A program made the position numbers and the translations under genes. The notes below the pieces were generated by a model, which saw only the letters and a list, made by a program, of their open reading frames with translations, was not told the DNA's origin and made no database searches. A DNA stretch of 64,000 bases, taken from positions 74,512,123-74,576,122 of the forward strand of contig OY720636.1 of NCBI GenBank assembly GCA_963169105.1, read 5' to 3'. The DNA comes from Ceriagrion tenellum (taxonomy: Eukaryota > Arthropoda > Insecta > Odonata > Coenagrionidae). Each line of letters opens with the position of its first letter. Within the stretch, counting starts at the first letter, position 1. Below, piece after piece: positions 1-12,453 of this stretch.

Positions 1-3000
1 CTCGGAGCCTTATGACCCATGGTAAACATATATTTCGCAATAATTTCATTACATGTGTACTGATTTTCTTATGAACACGAAGTAATACATTTCGTATTTT
101 AATACTCTTGCTTAAACATCTAGGTGCCATGCCGAGTCAAAGATTTGTAAAAACATATTTAAATATTGTTTTCGTATATATTTCGAATAAAGCGCCGAAA
201 ACTCAAAGTGTAATATGCTTTTATTAGGGTAAAATGTTAAATATATTCTAGTATCATTTCCATTAATCCCAAGTTTGGTGATTTCCACCGTAAAAACAGA
301 TGGGGTCCCAATAATGTAAAGGAAATGCTGTCCCACAACTTTTTCGACTTAAACAATTATGAAAACAGGATCTCAATGACCCATGATTACCGTTCCAGCC
401 ATCATAAACCGTTGGTGGCAAATATCACCGATAACGGCGCTGGCAGAGTTATTTTACTTTATGTCTGTCATTATTTTGGAATACCTTAGGGGCTGAGAGG
501 CATGCCAAATATATGTAAGGTGGTTGCTCCCAAGTTTCACGAACCTCATTTCTTCACCATATTTTTTGTTGACAAAACATTGCGTGTACTTGAAGTACGT
601 TAGATTTTAGAGCCATCTAGAAGCATGAACTCAACTTCTCCCAAATCCCTCAGGTTTTCACCAAGAGGTATGTTTTAAAGGAATGATAGTTCTTTCCCGA
701 AGTAAGCCTTGATTATCACATGGGTTTCTTGACGTGATATCATGTTCTGAAGGAGAAATGAAAAATGTTGTATTTACAGTCAATAAACTGATAATACACG
801 TGATTAAATGCATAATTTCTAACGCAACCTTTCTGACAGGTTATCGATTATTCTATGACTTGAGAGAAGGCAATTTATTCGTGAAGATGTCAGTCTTTAA
901 ATATTTATTTTTATACACTGAAAATCAGCTTTTAAACCCTGAATGTATGATAAACTGTTCTCGATGAGTCTTCTTATTAGATAATATATTGAGACGACTT
1001 TTTTCTTGTTTACTTCCGAAATTTTCATTTTAGCCATGAAAACCTGAACTCTGTGGTGAAAACTACTGTCTAAGGGTTCTTTTCGTTGATGATTTGAATT
1101 TTGGTATTAAATATGAAATGAACATTGTAATTTTAGCATGTACAGCTATATAGCCGATATTTAAGATTATCTTAGATATTTAAGATTATATAGCAGCATT
1201 TAATTGACATGTGCAATTGTGAGGAGTGGGCCATCCTTCATATCGATTGAATACTCTTTTGACAAACACTCATTAGTTGATAATTCGTTGTGCTATGACT
1301 ATGGCTTTCATGGGAAAGTATAGCTTTATTTCAAGTTTCTCTTTCAACTTTGAAATGTTTTGCGCTTCACTTGAAGATAATGATGAAGTCATATAAATGG
1401 CAGATTATATTGACTTCACTATTTATGACTGGGAAAATTCCACAGAGGAAAACAATCCGCCATCACCGGGATATCTTACCAGGATCGCTCAATATCGCGC
1501 CAAGAGCTTTATCCAGTAAAGCTATCGAGGCGTCCTTTAAAGGTATTAGAAGTTCAAAGTGTATAAATCTTCTTCAAACTGCGGGTGACTCCGTAAAAAG
1601 CAATACTGTGGCTAGTCCCGGAATCTTCATATTGTGTTTCATTATTCATTTGCGTTATTCAAAATTCATGCAGACTAGCTGACCCGTGCGAATATTTCGC
1701 ACAGTATGCAGCTTCTTCCGTCTTTCTTCTACCTGTTTCTTCCCATGGACAATTATGTTATTTATGTTTGTGTTAAAGATCCATAACGTAAACGGTAAAC
1801 GGTCACACTGATTGCATGTAGAATGTAAACAATCTAACTAAACGATGTGTTAATAGATGGCGCCTCATACAGTCTTTTAAGCACGTAACCATAGCCAACA
1901 TATTAGTTGATTATATTGTTAACAAATGGCACTGTTAATTTTTGGTAATTTTAAAAATTTTTTAACAAAACCTTTAATTTTTAACCATTTGTCTATTTTT
2001 CGTCAAAAGCGGGGAACATAAGCTTTAAAACGATGTTTGAATAATTAATTTTGATGAAGAATTATGGGAGTTAATGCGTCGCGATAAAAAACACCTTTGA
2101 GAAATAATATATGTGATGGTTGTGATGCAGTAAGGACTTAAAATTATTTTCTGTGGGATGGTGTGATGCAATTTGTTCAGAATAAGTTAGGTTAAACACT
2201 TCGTCACCATTGGTGCTGAGAAGTGTGTCACTCTCTAGTTCCTCGATAAAAAGATTAGTTCAGTTCTTGACATTCTTTCTCAAGACATGCCGAGCCAAGT
2301 ATGATCAGTAATTGATTATTTCCCCTTTACTTGCCGAGTCATCATCTGCGCCCACGTATTTTCGATAGATTAGTCCGCTTAAAAAAACTCTTCGCCTTCA
2401 AACGGAGCTAGCTTCTCTATAGTGTTAATATATATTTAAATTCTTACTTGGTTGATTTCTGAATCAAAAAATAAAACTAATTTTCTGATCAGGAGATCTG
2501 AGTATTCAGTTGGAAACTATGTTCATGACAATATTTATTAGTCCGACACAATTAGCTATTAAGCAACGATGGACTCATTCTAGAATAAACTTGGATTACT
2601 AGACATGAAATTGGCTGTAAGAGCTTGATAATATTAATATTGACATTGTCTTTTGTGATGAGGTGCCTATATGCATCGAAAAAAAATGTGGAAAAATTTA
2701 GTAGAAAATTTAGAGAAGCGAAATCCTGCGCTATATCGAGAAATAATTGCATATGTGTAAGTGAAACGTAATGCTTTTGTAAAAAACTGGAAATCCGAGC
2801 TACCAGAACGTTGCCATTAAAGGGATTTGCGGTATAAGGAATTGGTGTCTTTTGTTTGGCTCAGCAGCCATGATTAATCACATTATTCATTTATGTTATT
2901 TATTCAGATTTCCCGTGGTACCCTCCGAAACGACTATTATTTCAACAATATAATTGAGGCCAAAATTATTAGTGGGAAAAATTCAGGGCGAGAAGTTCAC

Positions 3001-3929
3001 ATCCCAAGAATCACATTAGACTCAAGCAAAAGTCAGCTTCAATTCAGTATGCAGCCAGTTTCCCGTTGGAGCAACTTTTGGAAGGACGATTCACTAGGCT
3101 CAGGGCCAAGCGTTTAAAATTTTTGTACATTTTAACTAATTGTAGCCTTTATGCGCGGAATGTTCTTTGTAGCCATCTCCGATTCAAAATATGACGCAAT
3201 TTAAAAGTGCCTTAACCTCCTGAAAACCTGCGACGTACTCGAAATTTTATGTGGAAAGAATTGTTGAATAATTTGGATTTGAATCATAATTACGTCACTC
3301 ACATGAAAATTGAAAATGAAAACAGTTTGGTTTTTAATTTGACTTTCTAAAGCATTTTTAGGTACTCTCTTATTATTTTATTGTCTGGGTTAATTGGTAA
3401 ATTTCTATATACGTTTATGTACTTAAAGAAGCTGTTTTTCTATTTTTTATTGAATATATTTGTATAAAATGAATATTCAAAGACTTTTTATTTTCGAGAA
3501 GAGCTATTTAGCCGCAAAGGGAGCAAACCATTTAGCCATTAAAATTTAGAAATATATTTATAAGAATAAATATAAAACGGTTAAACTTTTTATTTAAGTG
3601 CATAAATTTACACTCCATTTAAAAATAACTAAAACGTATAGAATAACGAGCCAGGATCGTTCCCTCCGATCATAATACTGATAGAAAGTTTAGAGGAAGG
3701 AAAAAATCAATTGAGAACATCGCAGAATATTACGACAGTCAAGAGCCACCTTTTTATAATTGAATTCTTGCTCAAATGATGAAATAACTCAGTAGATTTC
3801 GCTGAAATATTTGCATTAACAACTCGTTCGTTTCACTACTCGACCATGAGGATTACTAAAAAGACGAAACTCGTCCTGGTTCAATGATTCTCCTGTATAA
3901 TTCGTTTTATAAAGTCACTTTTGTGTATC
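1..3929. other. AT-rich DNA without recognisable gene
   Basis: Open frames here are short (up to 110 codons at 1350-1682 on the plus strand), show no domain I recognise and lack a convincing exon structure. I see no RNA gene, terminal repeat or long tandem repeat. It is best read as distal 3' flank of the transporter gene, possibly with old repeats too decayed to recognise. Confidence 0.5.
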
Positions 3930-4290
3930 TAAACCTACATACTACCCTGCGAGCCTCCGCATGGGCGTGTAGCAACCGTGTTAAGGTGTAAGGGATTAGG
4001 ATTTGGGAGGTGAAATGGCGACGTGTATTAGGAGAGTGTATTTAGTGGAGTTCATTTTTTATTGTGGTCGCATATTGTGCGCGGGAAGAACCGATTTTTG
4101 TACCTATCTGTTCGGAAATGTATCTGTCTTCTTTGATCGCATCTGTCAGACCTAGAGATGTTTGAGGGGTCGTGATATTATTGTCTTTGTCGCTCTGAAA
4201 AATATCAGTTCTGAATTTCTCAAGCAACCTAAGCCTAGCGTGTAGCCTCTGAGTCTCTAGGAGCTCCCACCTTAATCCCTCTAAAAGTTG
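3930..4290 (-). pseudogene. LINE 3' end, reverse-transcriptase tail remnant
   Basis: Reading the minus strand from about 4290, the frame gives RWELLETQRLHARLRLLEKF, then an open stretch to a stop at 4042. This fits the W-x-x-L-x-x-R-R-x-x-A-R-L-x-L-L-x-K-I/F signature found in the C-terminal tail of many arthropod CR1/Jockey/I-type LINE polymerases. Below the stop the minus strand continues as an untranslated segment containing cggaggctcgcagggtag and then tatgtagg, like the short-repeat 3' ends of such LINEs. Only the last 80 or so codons survive, so this is a 5'-truncated dead copy. The clade is uncertain. Confidence 0.6.
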
Positions 4291-5589
4291 TGAGACAACA
4301 TATGTACGCTAGTAGCAGTTTTTAACGAAGCGTGCTGCTTTCATTTGTATTTTATTAATTTTTTTGGCTAAATATGTATGACCAGAGTCCCGTTCCTGCA
4401 GAACATAAATGTATTGATTGTACATTCTGTTTGCTGTGATAGGTAAGTGCTGGATTCCAACGGTACCAATACCTCATAGTGGCAGACTTACCTTTAGATA
4501 AAAATTTGTTTGTCTGAGAATCTAGAGCAATTCCTAAATGTCAAAATGTCATTTCAACAAAGTCAAATATATCGTGGGGAAAGAATGAATCTTAATACTA
4601 CGCCAACATGTATGTGCTTCCAATGCATGAAATTAGTACTTTTCAGCCCATCTCCTGTCGTGTCAGACTTCGAGAAAACACCCTATTTTAATTTTCCGGC
4701 ACCTCTGTGTTATCCTTCGTTTAATTCTTTTTGGTGATTGTAGGGACTTAAATCATGTCATAGCGCTCAACATAATTTTTCCCTCATTAACGTGTAGACA
4801 GAAACATTTATATATTAACTAAATGTAGACAATTTGAGCGCGGAATAATGAACCTTAGTTTTTTTACTACTTACGTTCACTGGCGGAAAGTCTCGTTCTT
4901 ATCAGGATATTAGATTCTTAATGTCCCGATGCGTCTGGTCTCTGGTAATTTATCTCGCGTTTTATACCATAAATGCATTGCTAACTTTGTGAAGTGTTCA
5001 AGTGCCCTAATTAATGAGAAAATACTGAAGTCATCGGAACCAAAATCGCACCGTCTATACTGGTTCAATTTGGGAATGCTCACTAAATAGGTACGTTTTT
5101 TCTATGTTAGCGAAGGTTTTTAAGTACTTCGCCTTTTAATTGCTGTAATATATCACTGGAGAGAACCAGTTAAAATCGCCACACTTTCTACGGAGGAGAG
5201 CAAAGCTCGGTTCCCCACCGACTAATTTGTGGATCAATCATTTTTGGTTGCTCAAATCATTTCAAGCCAATTTTTTGGAAAATATTTTGTAATCGGTTAA
5301 TTTTGTTCTGCAATCAAGTCCTTTTTAGCGCAGTCCGCATAAGTAAAAGGCTTCACGTCGTGTAAATATTCATATGCTGTCAGTAATTTAATTTTTGTAT
5401 ACTAAAATGATTATGTAAGACCAGGATTTCGTAGTAACTATGAACTATCTGGAAAATATTCCTCTATTCATTTTAAATGTCTCACATTGTTGGGTAGTTC
5501 GTTGAAAAGAGAAGTTAGGAAGAGGGTCGGCAGTCCCCTTACTGCTCTCCCCCTCTCCTCAGTACGCCTGACTATTAGGACGTGAAGGA
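4291..5589. other. Intergenic, nothing recognised
   Basis: No coding, RNA or repeat signal could be supported. The open frame at 4510-4737 has no family resemblance and no supporting splice context. Confidence 0.4.
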
Positions 5590-5840
5590 AAAGGCTTGTA
5601 GATCTAAAGATAGCGGAGACATTATCATCAGACCCTTAATGAAACACTTAGGTCTTCTGAAAAAACATGGAAGGAATAGTGAAAGGGAAAAGTTACTGAG
5701 GGAGACCGAGGATGGGGTACATGAAGAAAATAATAATGGCTACCAAAGTGAGCAGCTTTGAAGGAATAGAACGCTTAGCTGAAAGGAAAACGGAGAGCTG
5801 CAGAAAGTCAGTGCTCGGATGTATGATGATGATACTTAGG
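5590..5840 (+). pseudogene. LINE reverse-transcriptase C-terminus remnant
   Basis: The plus strand at about 5667-5835 translates as MEGIVKGKSY, a stop, then GRPRMGYMKKI and FEGIERLAERKTESCRK. That is the E-G-K-x-x-G-K-R-G-R-G-R-P-R ... Y-x-x-x-I ... R-x-A-x-D-R-x-x-W pattern at the C-terminus of RTE/CR1-type LINE polymerases. Just upstream (5612-5665) a different frame holds a GDII-like piece, so there is a frameshift as well as the stop. The copy ends in atgatgatgat at about 5822-5832, a short-repeat tail of the kind RTE-type LINEs use. Dead, strongly 5'-truncated copy. Confidence 0.65.
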
Positions 5841-6689
5841 GAATACTAAATGATAAACTGGTTTCAACTGGTAATGTGTGCTGGAAAACTTAAGGAATTA
5901 TTTCAGATTTATCTTCTATTGTATTCGAATTTGTTCAAAGGGTAAGCTGTGTCTATCGACGGAATAGATATTTCTTCAGGTGATCGACAGTTGTAAAACG
6001 CTGTGATAGTGTGAATTGTATTTGATTGCTCAGAGTTTGAATTATATCCATCATTTTTTGAAAGGGTTTTAAGTACTGGAATGTAATTACTCCATATCTA
6101 GCAAAGTGTGTGATTTTTTAAAATGTGGACTTCAGCTAATTATATATTTACCTTCTTCTTCTTAGGCTTTAGGCTATAGCCTAATCTTTACAAATGTGTT
6201 ATCCTTAAATACATTCTTTCTATTTCTGCGTTGGTCGTCCAGTATTTCTTTTTCTTTCGGACAGTGTTCTTTCGAAATTTCCGCTGTTCTGTTCTTGAAA
6301 TATTCTCTAACCATCTTGTAGCCTTCCATTCTGTTAATGTAGTCACTCCTTATAGTAGTCGCTCTTTAATACTTGTGCCTATTGTTGTTACCTATTTTTC
6401 AATCCTCTGTTAGGTATATTGTCTTTTTCATGCGACATTTTTTCTTCACCACAAGTGCTTTGATGAGATTTTTCGTTTTGGTTGTTTCTTGTGATTTATC
6501 TGTGGTTGTTTTTGGACTGTTTTAGGAAAGAAATATACGTAAAGGACCTCCTTAAAACTTTAAATTTTCTAATTAGCTCGTTTGATTAATTAATTGGTAA
6601 TATTTGTTAGGACTTCATTCAGTTTCACTTCTCACATCTTTTTGTCTTTTCTTCTGAATAATGACGTCCCAGGCTTTGGTCAAAGCACA
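5841..6689. other. AT-rich intergenic DNA
   Basis: Poly-T-rich stretches and short frames only. No gene or repeat ends could be supported. Confidence 0.4.
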
Positions 6690-7140
6690 TTCTCGCTGCC
6701 ATAACGCTGTTCCGCGCCGCCTGTCTCGACCTATCGGGCGAAGACGCACATGTTAGCTGGATTTCCCTTTCTTCTACGGGGATATTACTGTGGGGAGAAG
6801 AGGGTGAGAGGGATTGGGAAGTAGAATGTCGAGATGGCAGATAGCACACACGAGATCGAGGAGATTATCGGAGGTCATTTTTTTCTCGGAGAACAATCTG
6901 GAAACGGAGGTCGGGAACAAGAAAATTGGCGGTAGTCCGCCCGCGCGTAAGTTTCCACCAGGCGGTGATCTCCGGTCATTGTTCCCGATGCGTGTGCTGT
7001 GCGAGTCGGGGGGAGAGTGGAGTGGGGGAGCGTGGAATTCGTGTGCCATACATTCGACGAGATTTTTCCACGCTTCGTATGAAGCGGACGTTTTCTTCCC
7101 TGCGAGCACTCTACTACCGCTTCCTTCTTGAGATCTTTGC
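6690..7140. promoter_or_regulatory. GC- and CpG-rich block, possible island
   Basis: This about 450-bp block is clearly richer in G+C and CpG than the AT-rich DNA around it (for example gttccgcgccgcctg near 6710 and gtccgcccgcgcg near 6935). Overlapping open frames of 70-111 codons occur on both strands, which is expected of GC-rich DNA and is not evidence of a protein. It could be an unmethylated promoter-like island of an unseen gene or part of a mobile element. I see no TATA box, splice pattern or family resemblance that would decide. Confidence 0.25.
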
Positions 7141-7496
7141 GTGCTTTACCAAGTGGAAAGATCTCCTATGAAGATTCTGTCTGGGCAGAGTTACATGCAG
7201 CTCAGCTGTTTACTGAAGATACCAGCCGCGGAAAGGCGTATTTTCACTATATGGCCAACTGATAGTGAAAGGTAAAGAGTTATGGAGAGAACTTAGCGTT
7301 TACATTGATGATTATTTTTAGCGTTTATTCATTGATATTTATTCGCTACACTCCCTTAAAACTTTTAACCATCAGGAGTCAAAATTTGGGTAATTTTTTT
7401 AGATACCCGGATTGATTAGTGGAGATAGTTAAGCTACTGCATTGTTCTCTTTCCCTCAGTTGTAGATTACTTATTGAGGCTACTCTTTCCAAGGGT

Positions 7497-7575
7497 ATTG
7501 CGATGGTAAGGTGGACAGAGTACAAGTTCCTAACCCGATGACCAAGATTCGAATCCAGGTGGTGGCGGAGAATCA
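7497..7575 (+). repeat. tRNA-derived SINE head (fragment)
   Basis: Polymerase III promoter-like boxes occur in order on the plus strand: an A-box-like atggtaaggtgg at 7503-7514 and a nearly canonical B box agattcgaatcc at 7545-7556. The sequence does not fold as a complete tRNA, so a SINE head or tRNA pseudogene is more likely than a working tRNA gene. Confidence 0.4.
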
Positions 7576-8599
7576 ACGGAATCCCGATTCTTACTCGCAC
7601 GCTCTGCTGTGAACTCCTTATGGGTAAACGGAATCTCCTTAGCCACTCCGATGTGACGCTGTTTAAATGCTATAAATTCCAATGCAAATTTAAATAACAA
7701 GAGTATAACCTACGGGAGAACTGCTCCTCGAAATAAAAGGAAAAGTTTGGTTATCCGTTGAATTTGGAAATGGATATATCAATGACGGCGATTGATTATG
7801 GAAGCGTTATGGTTTTGGAAGGCTTATGTTGATTTCATTTCACTTGCATTGCTTTAAAGAAATAATAATACCTCCAAGATCGGTTTTAAAATTGAAGGTT
7901 TAGCTCAACTTCCTCTTGAACTTGATGCGGGTGACATTTACTCGGTAATGGTTTGCAGGGGGCCGTTTCCTATTTTCTCGAAGGTTCTGTAATATGATAA
8001 AATCTCTCAGCTTGAGTTAAGGTTCGGATGCCCGGAGTCATCATAATAGCCTGATGTACTAAGAAATAAATGAGTTAATTCCCATCAAGAACTTAAGGTA
8101 GTGACATTAGAAGACTGATTTTTTCAATAACTAATAAACAGGGTATTCCGGGTGAAGTGCGACTGATTATCAAGTCTAAATAACTTGCTGATGTAGCTGT
8201 TTTTTCCGTCCATCTTAGAGGTTTTGCTTTTCTTCCTTCCGCGAAACGGATGTGACTCGCTCTCATGACCATTTTTATTCATGACCAAACGGCATGACTA
8301 ACTCAGGAAGCCCTGCTGCCAAAACCTGTGACATGATACGCGTGAAAACATCAACGAAAACTCATGTATTTGTTGTTATCTGGTGAACGTCCTCGCGTAA
8401 CGTGAATCTTTTCGTAGGCGCTTGCTGGTGACATCACTTTCTTTTGTCTACAATGGAGAAATGCGATAAGTATCAGTCAAATCAGCATCATTATTCGTTG
8501 CTTGTAAAATCTCCGGTCTGATGATTTGTGTAGCTACCCCGTGGAAGTATACTAAAAAAATCAACAAAATTGAATTTTCAGAATTTGAAAGAGCGCATT
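7576..8599. other. Intergenic, nothing recognised
   Basis: No coding or repeat structure supported here. Frames are short and unconvincing. Confidence 0.35.
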
Positions 8600-9030
8600 A
8601 TTATATCGGCGTGCAGAATGGCTAAACTGGTAAACAGTAAACATTTACCATCATGCTTGTGGTTGTGAATCTTGGGGATGTCAGGAAATACATAGCAGTA
8701 GGCTAAATGCAGTGGGAATGTGATATTGAAGTGTTATCGGCAAAAGCAGGATGGTTGAAGTTAGGATTGAGAGGGTGATGAAAGAATATAGGTTTCGTAC
8801 TTCAGCAATGGACTTAAATGAAAGGAGTGTGCTTAGTTTGGTTTGCTATTCCAAGAAAATGCATGAGGGTTAAATCAATACTCAGGCAGTTGAGCGAATG
8901 GTGAGGGATTAGAGGTAGACCGCAAAAATCATGGCTGAATTTGGTGGAGTAGGTATACTAGGAGTTGCAAGAATTAGAGAGCGAGAATGAAGCCATTCAT
9001 GATTTCGAGGGAAGTGAAATGATATGATAT
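8600..9030 (+). pseudogene. LINE reverse-transcriptase C-terminus remnant
   Basis: Several frames together show the end of a non-LTR polymerase. Near 8742-8870 one frame reads VIGKSRMVEVRIERVMKEY followed by LNERSVLSLVCYSKKMHEG, matching the usual V-R-N-E-x-V-x-x-x-x-G ... L-x-E-R-x-x-L-R-W-F/Y-G-H-x-x-R-M-x-E-G block. About 30 codons later another frame gives RGIRGRPQKSWLNLVE, matching the G-R-G-R-P-x-x-x-W-x-D/N-x-V block. Stops and frame changes separate the pieces, so the copy is dead. It differs in sequence from the other LINE remnants in this window. Confidence 0.6.
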
Positions 9031-9757
9031 GCAAGGACTGTGCAGAATGGAAAAAAATGAAAACAAATTCAAAGAGATCAGTTTTTTGTCCTAACAGCTT
9101 TAACTATTTTCATTCACTTTGCCTTCCCCCTAAGGGAATGGCATGGTGGGTTTGTGTGCCTGCATTAAACGTGTGCGCCTTAATTTCCGCATGTTATGAA
9201 AATCTTCCTATTCTGACCCAAAAATGTATTTTTTTCTAAGCCATAAGGCATTCTGATCTCCGATGCCAGGCGTAGGTCCTCATCCCTTCGCGGACTGGCG
9301 GAAGTCTGGAATGTGAATCGCTGGAAAATAGAGCGAAAAGTTATTAAAGATGTGATGTACGAATGCCAGGGTGTAATTGCTAAAATACCGATACCGATAA
9401 GTCTGCATAGATAATTGCACCGATAAATCTGTGAATATTTCGGATAATGAATGTTTTTGTTGAAGTGAAGTGTTTCCTATCATTCTACTGACTTCTCTAT
9501 TTTCTCATATCCATTTCCCGAATTCTTCTTCGATTTCATTCCATAGAAAGTAATGTGAGAATGGTTGGCTAGATAACTTCGTCGACTGGTGCCAGCTGTT
9601 ATTTCTTTACAATTTATCGGTATTTAACTCTCCGAGTACTGTTTTTAGTTGCAAAATATAAAATACAAATTGCAAGAAATCATATTGTGGGATTGTGGGA
9701 AAAGCTCTTGAATTTCGCATTGCTTTGCGTTTATATTTCCTCAGTATTAATGCTTAT
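9031..9757. other. Intergenic, nothing recognised
   Basis: Short frames without family resemblance. I see no repeat boundaries. Confidence 0.35.
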
Positions 9758-10068
9758 GGATAGGATAGGACATTTGGGGAGGTGACCTACGGCTAAGGTC
9801 ATTTGCGCCATAGGAGATAGGTTAGGGAGAAAGGGTGGATAGAAACCCGGCGTCAGCATTAGCCTGCTCTTAACGAAAGGCGCCAAGGGGACCACGGTTT
9901 AACGTCTCATCCGAGAGATAGAGTACTGTACTTGAAGTGCCCTCCACAAGATGTGATCCCTCTGAAATCGGGTTCCCTCTGAAAAACATCCGCTCTGCAG
10001 GGACTAAAACCCTGGCCGCCCGTGTGGTAGGCGAGTATACTAGCCTCCACACCAACGCGATCCCCCAA
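9758..10068 (-). repeat. tRNA-derived SINE
   Basis: Read on the minus strand from 10068, the head contains an A-box-like region (ttggtgtggaggctag) and a T-arm with perfect stem, cagggttttagtccctg (about 10004-10020), whose centre stands for the B box. The body contains a block resembling the ggacgtaaa-ccgt-ggtcccc core I recognise from arthropod SINEs (gagacgttaaaccgtggtcc, about 9890-9915). The 3' end is a short microsatellite, cctatcctatcc, at 9758-9770. Gene-free, Pol III-transcribed retroelement type, mobilised by LINE machinery. The member here is presumably inactive. Confidence 0.6.
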
Positions 10069-10235
10069 TAAGAACAGATATATGGGTGGATGTAGTACAT
10101 CGAAGTTTTATGTTTATTACATTTTTTTGTCGTCCTTGTTACGGTGTATCTGATTTCCACGAACTTAACAAAGAAAATAAAGTTTAACATGTTAGGCGGT
10201 ACCTTGTGGAAATTAAGTATCTATTGATAACACTA

Positions 10236-10490
10236 TGACAAAATGGAATAAACTTTTTAAATTTTCTCTGAGTTATATAACACCGATCCAGGTTTCGACA
10301 AGCTTATGCCGTTATCAAGGTATAAAGGTTTGAATTAAAGCGAGCTCATATATATTTAAGCAAAGTATTCCATGTTTTAAATTATATAAGCTCGAAAAAT
10401 GAACCTTAATAATGACAAAAATTTGTCGAAACCTAGGTCGGTGTAATAAAACTTTTCGGAAATTTAAATAGTGTCTTTCATTTTGTGATA
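10236..10490. repeat. PLE-like foldback with two hammerhead-like motifs
   Basis: Arms of about 66 bp (10236-10301 and 10424-10490) are imperfect inverted repeats. Both carry tgtcgaaacct near the arm tip and acaaaatg at the outer end. Each arm has features of a hammerhead ribozyme. On the plus strand at about 10413-10440, gacaa and ttgtc can pair as stem II, followed by gaaac-ctag-gtc. On the minus strand at about 10319-10280, ttgataa stands where CUGAUGA is expected, followed by a cggca/tgtcg stem and gaaac. PLE termini are known to carry hammerheads, so this is probably a PLE terminal remnant or a small non-autonomous derivative. Confidence 0.45.
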
Positions 10491-12055
10491 ATATGATTAA
10501 CAAACAAAATTTGGAAACAGTACGCCTTGAGGAGGCGATCAAGGCGATCGCCAACAAAAGATGCAATGAAGATTGCAGTCATTTTGAAAAGTGATAAACG
10601 CTTTTCTATGGAAAATCCAATTTGCTAAAAGGGTTGGTAAGGGTCAATGTCAACGAGTATTCATCGAAAAAAAGTTGGTGTATCAACTGCACTCCACTTC
10701 ATGAAGTAATGGTCGTAGTGTTAACTTTTTATGTCGGAGCTGACAGTAGTTAGATTGCTAAAATTCAAACGTGAAAGGGTTAGTCGATAGATTTTGTTTC
10801 CTCAGTTAAAATTTCATGGAAGAAAAAAAGAACGGTGAGTGAAGGACACCTAAAAACTTAGAAAACTGTACCGGCTTCACCCCAGTTCACAGTAATTAGA
10901 GTTACATCGTTTCCTTAACCCAATGTTGTACGCGACTAATATATTTTATTTGATGGAAAACAACAGGAAATGAAGCCTCATCTTGGAATAACGGATAGTG
11001 TATAAATGAAATTAACCGTGATGACTCTTCAATGGACATTATTACATGGACGGGCCATTTTATTTAAACTCTTTCAAAAGTTTCGTCATTCGTAACTATT
11101 TTGAACGCCCAAAGCGCCGACACCTTTGAAGTCACAGACAGCGACTGCGTTCTAAATGCTTAGGTACAATAAAACGGAGAAAGATAAATTATCAGAAAAT
11201 TGCCAACTCCTCTAATTTTTTTTATATTTTGATGTCCATGAGATCAGTCGGAGAATATCAAAAGGTAGCTTTTTGGAATCCAAGGAACGTGTTTTCTCTT
11301 CCGGACCGGAATAGGAAAAACGCTTCGGAGCTCACCGATTTGAGAACATAGACATCCGCGTGCTCACCTTATCTCCCGTGGCCAACTTACCTACACCTTA
11401 GTTTTCTCCGCCTCTCACTTAAGTGTGGGGGGTGGGTATACCTGGAAGGAGATTCCGGTCCTTGATCGTGCCCATTATCCTGGCCGGCTCGCTGGCCCTG
11501 CGTGACATCAACTTTATTCAGACCTTCACAAAATCTGTCATCACTGCCTCTTTACACGGCCTGTGTTGAGCCTTCGTGATTGGCTATAATTTAGGACCTT
11601 CTTTCTGAGCTCTGCAGAGAATTGATTGATTTGGTATGCATCTAAATAGCTATCGGACAATATTAAAGAAGAATTTAGCTCGGACTACAAGTATTATACT
11701 CGTGATTTAACCTTCATTCGTGGATTTGATTTAATACTCTCTTTTTAATGTACATTATTGCCTTCAACATCAACTCGTGAATCAAATAAAGGGAATAGTT
11801 TCCGGATTAACTCGGTTACAACTACATGTTAAGGATAAAGGAGACACTACAATTCCACAATAATATTTAACCACAGTCCACCGTGGAGGTGTATTTACAT
11901 GCTAATGATACAAAGTATTAAAACCATTGTTGTGTGTGAGTAAATATTCACCTGGAATGCTTGCGTTCCCTTTTCCGCTATCGTGAATCAAACTGGAGGT
12001 TTAGTTTGCTAACAATAATCGATAGAGAATAAGTGTGGAGCCACTAGTGAATCGA
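10491..12055. other. Intergenic, nothing recognised
   Basis: No supported gene or repeat. Around 11340-11560 G+C rises and some GT-rich splice-donor-like sites occur, but no exon can be assembled. Confidence 0.35.
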
Positions 12056-12063
12056 GGTTAGAC

Positions 12064-12445
12064 CAGGCCCGTTTTTAACCCTCGTGGCGCTATGGGCAAA
12101 TTTAACAGGTGCGCCCCCGGGGCGGAGTGGCGATAGAGGCGATTACAGTAGTACGCGCTCGCCCTCTCAACAGCTCCAAGGTGTAGTGGCGGCAACTCCA
12201 AAGTGTACTCTGTAGTGGTGGCAACTCTGTTGACGTCGCTCTACAGTACAACCTTAACGAAAAGAATACACTTTGGTGTGCTGTGTGTTAACCTCTTATC
12301 GGCGTTGAATTTTTTTTCTACCTCACTTTTGTCATCTGGTAATTAACTTGTTTGAGACCAATCTTCTCTTGCGCCCCCTTTACGCCCCAAAACCCTTGTG
12401 CCCTTGGGCAAGTGCCCATTTTGCCCAGTTATAGAAATGGGCCTG
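12064..12445. mobile_element. hAT-type MITE (382 bp)
   Basis: The element starts caggcccg (12064) and ends with the complement, ...gggcctg (12445). The same 8 bp, ggttagac, lies on both sides (12056-12063 and 12446-12453). An 8-bp duplication with termini beginning CAG is the hallmark of hAT transposons. There is no transposase inside, so it is a non-autonomous miniature element that needed a transposase from elsewhere. The interior is GC-rich, with ggcaagtgcccat-type repeats near the right end. Its termini differ from those of the hAT copy at 19286-22603, so the two belong to different families. Confidence 0.85.
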
Positions 12446-12453
12446 GGTTAGAC

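Noticed and set aside
6774..7131. Overlapping frames of 105 and 111 codons
   Set aside because: Both strands are open because the block is GC-rich. There is no family resemblance or splice context.
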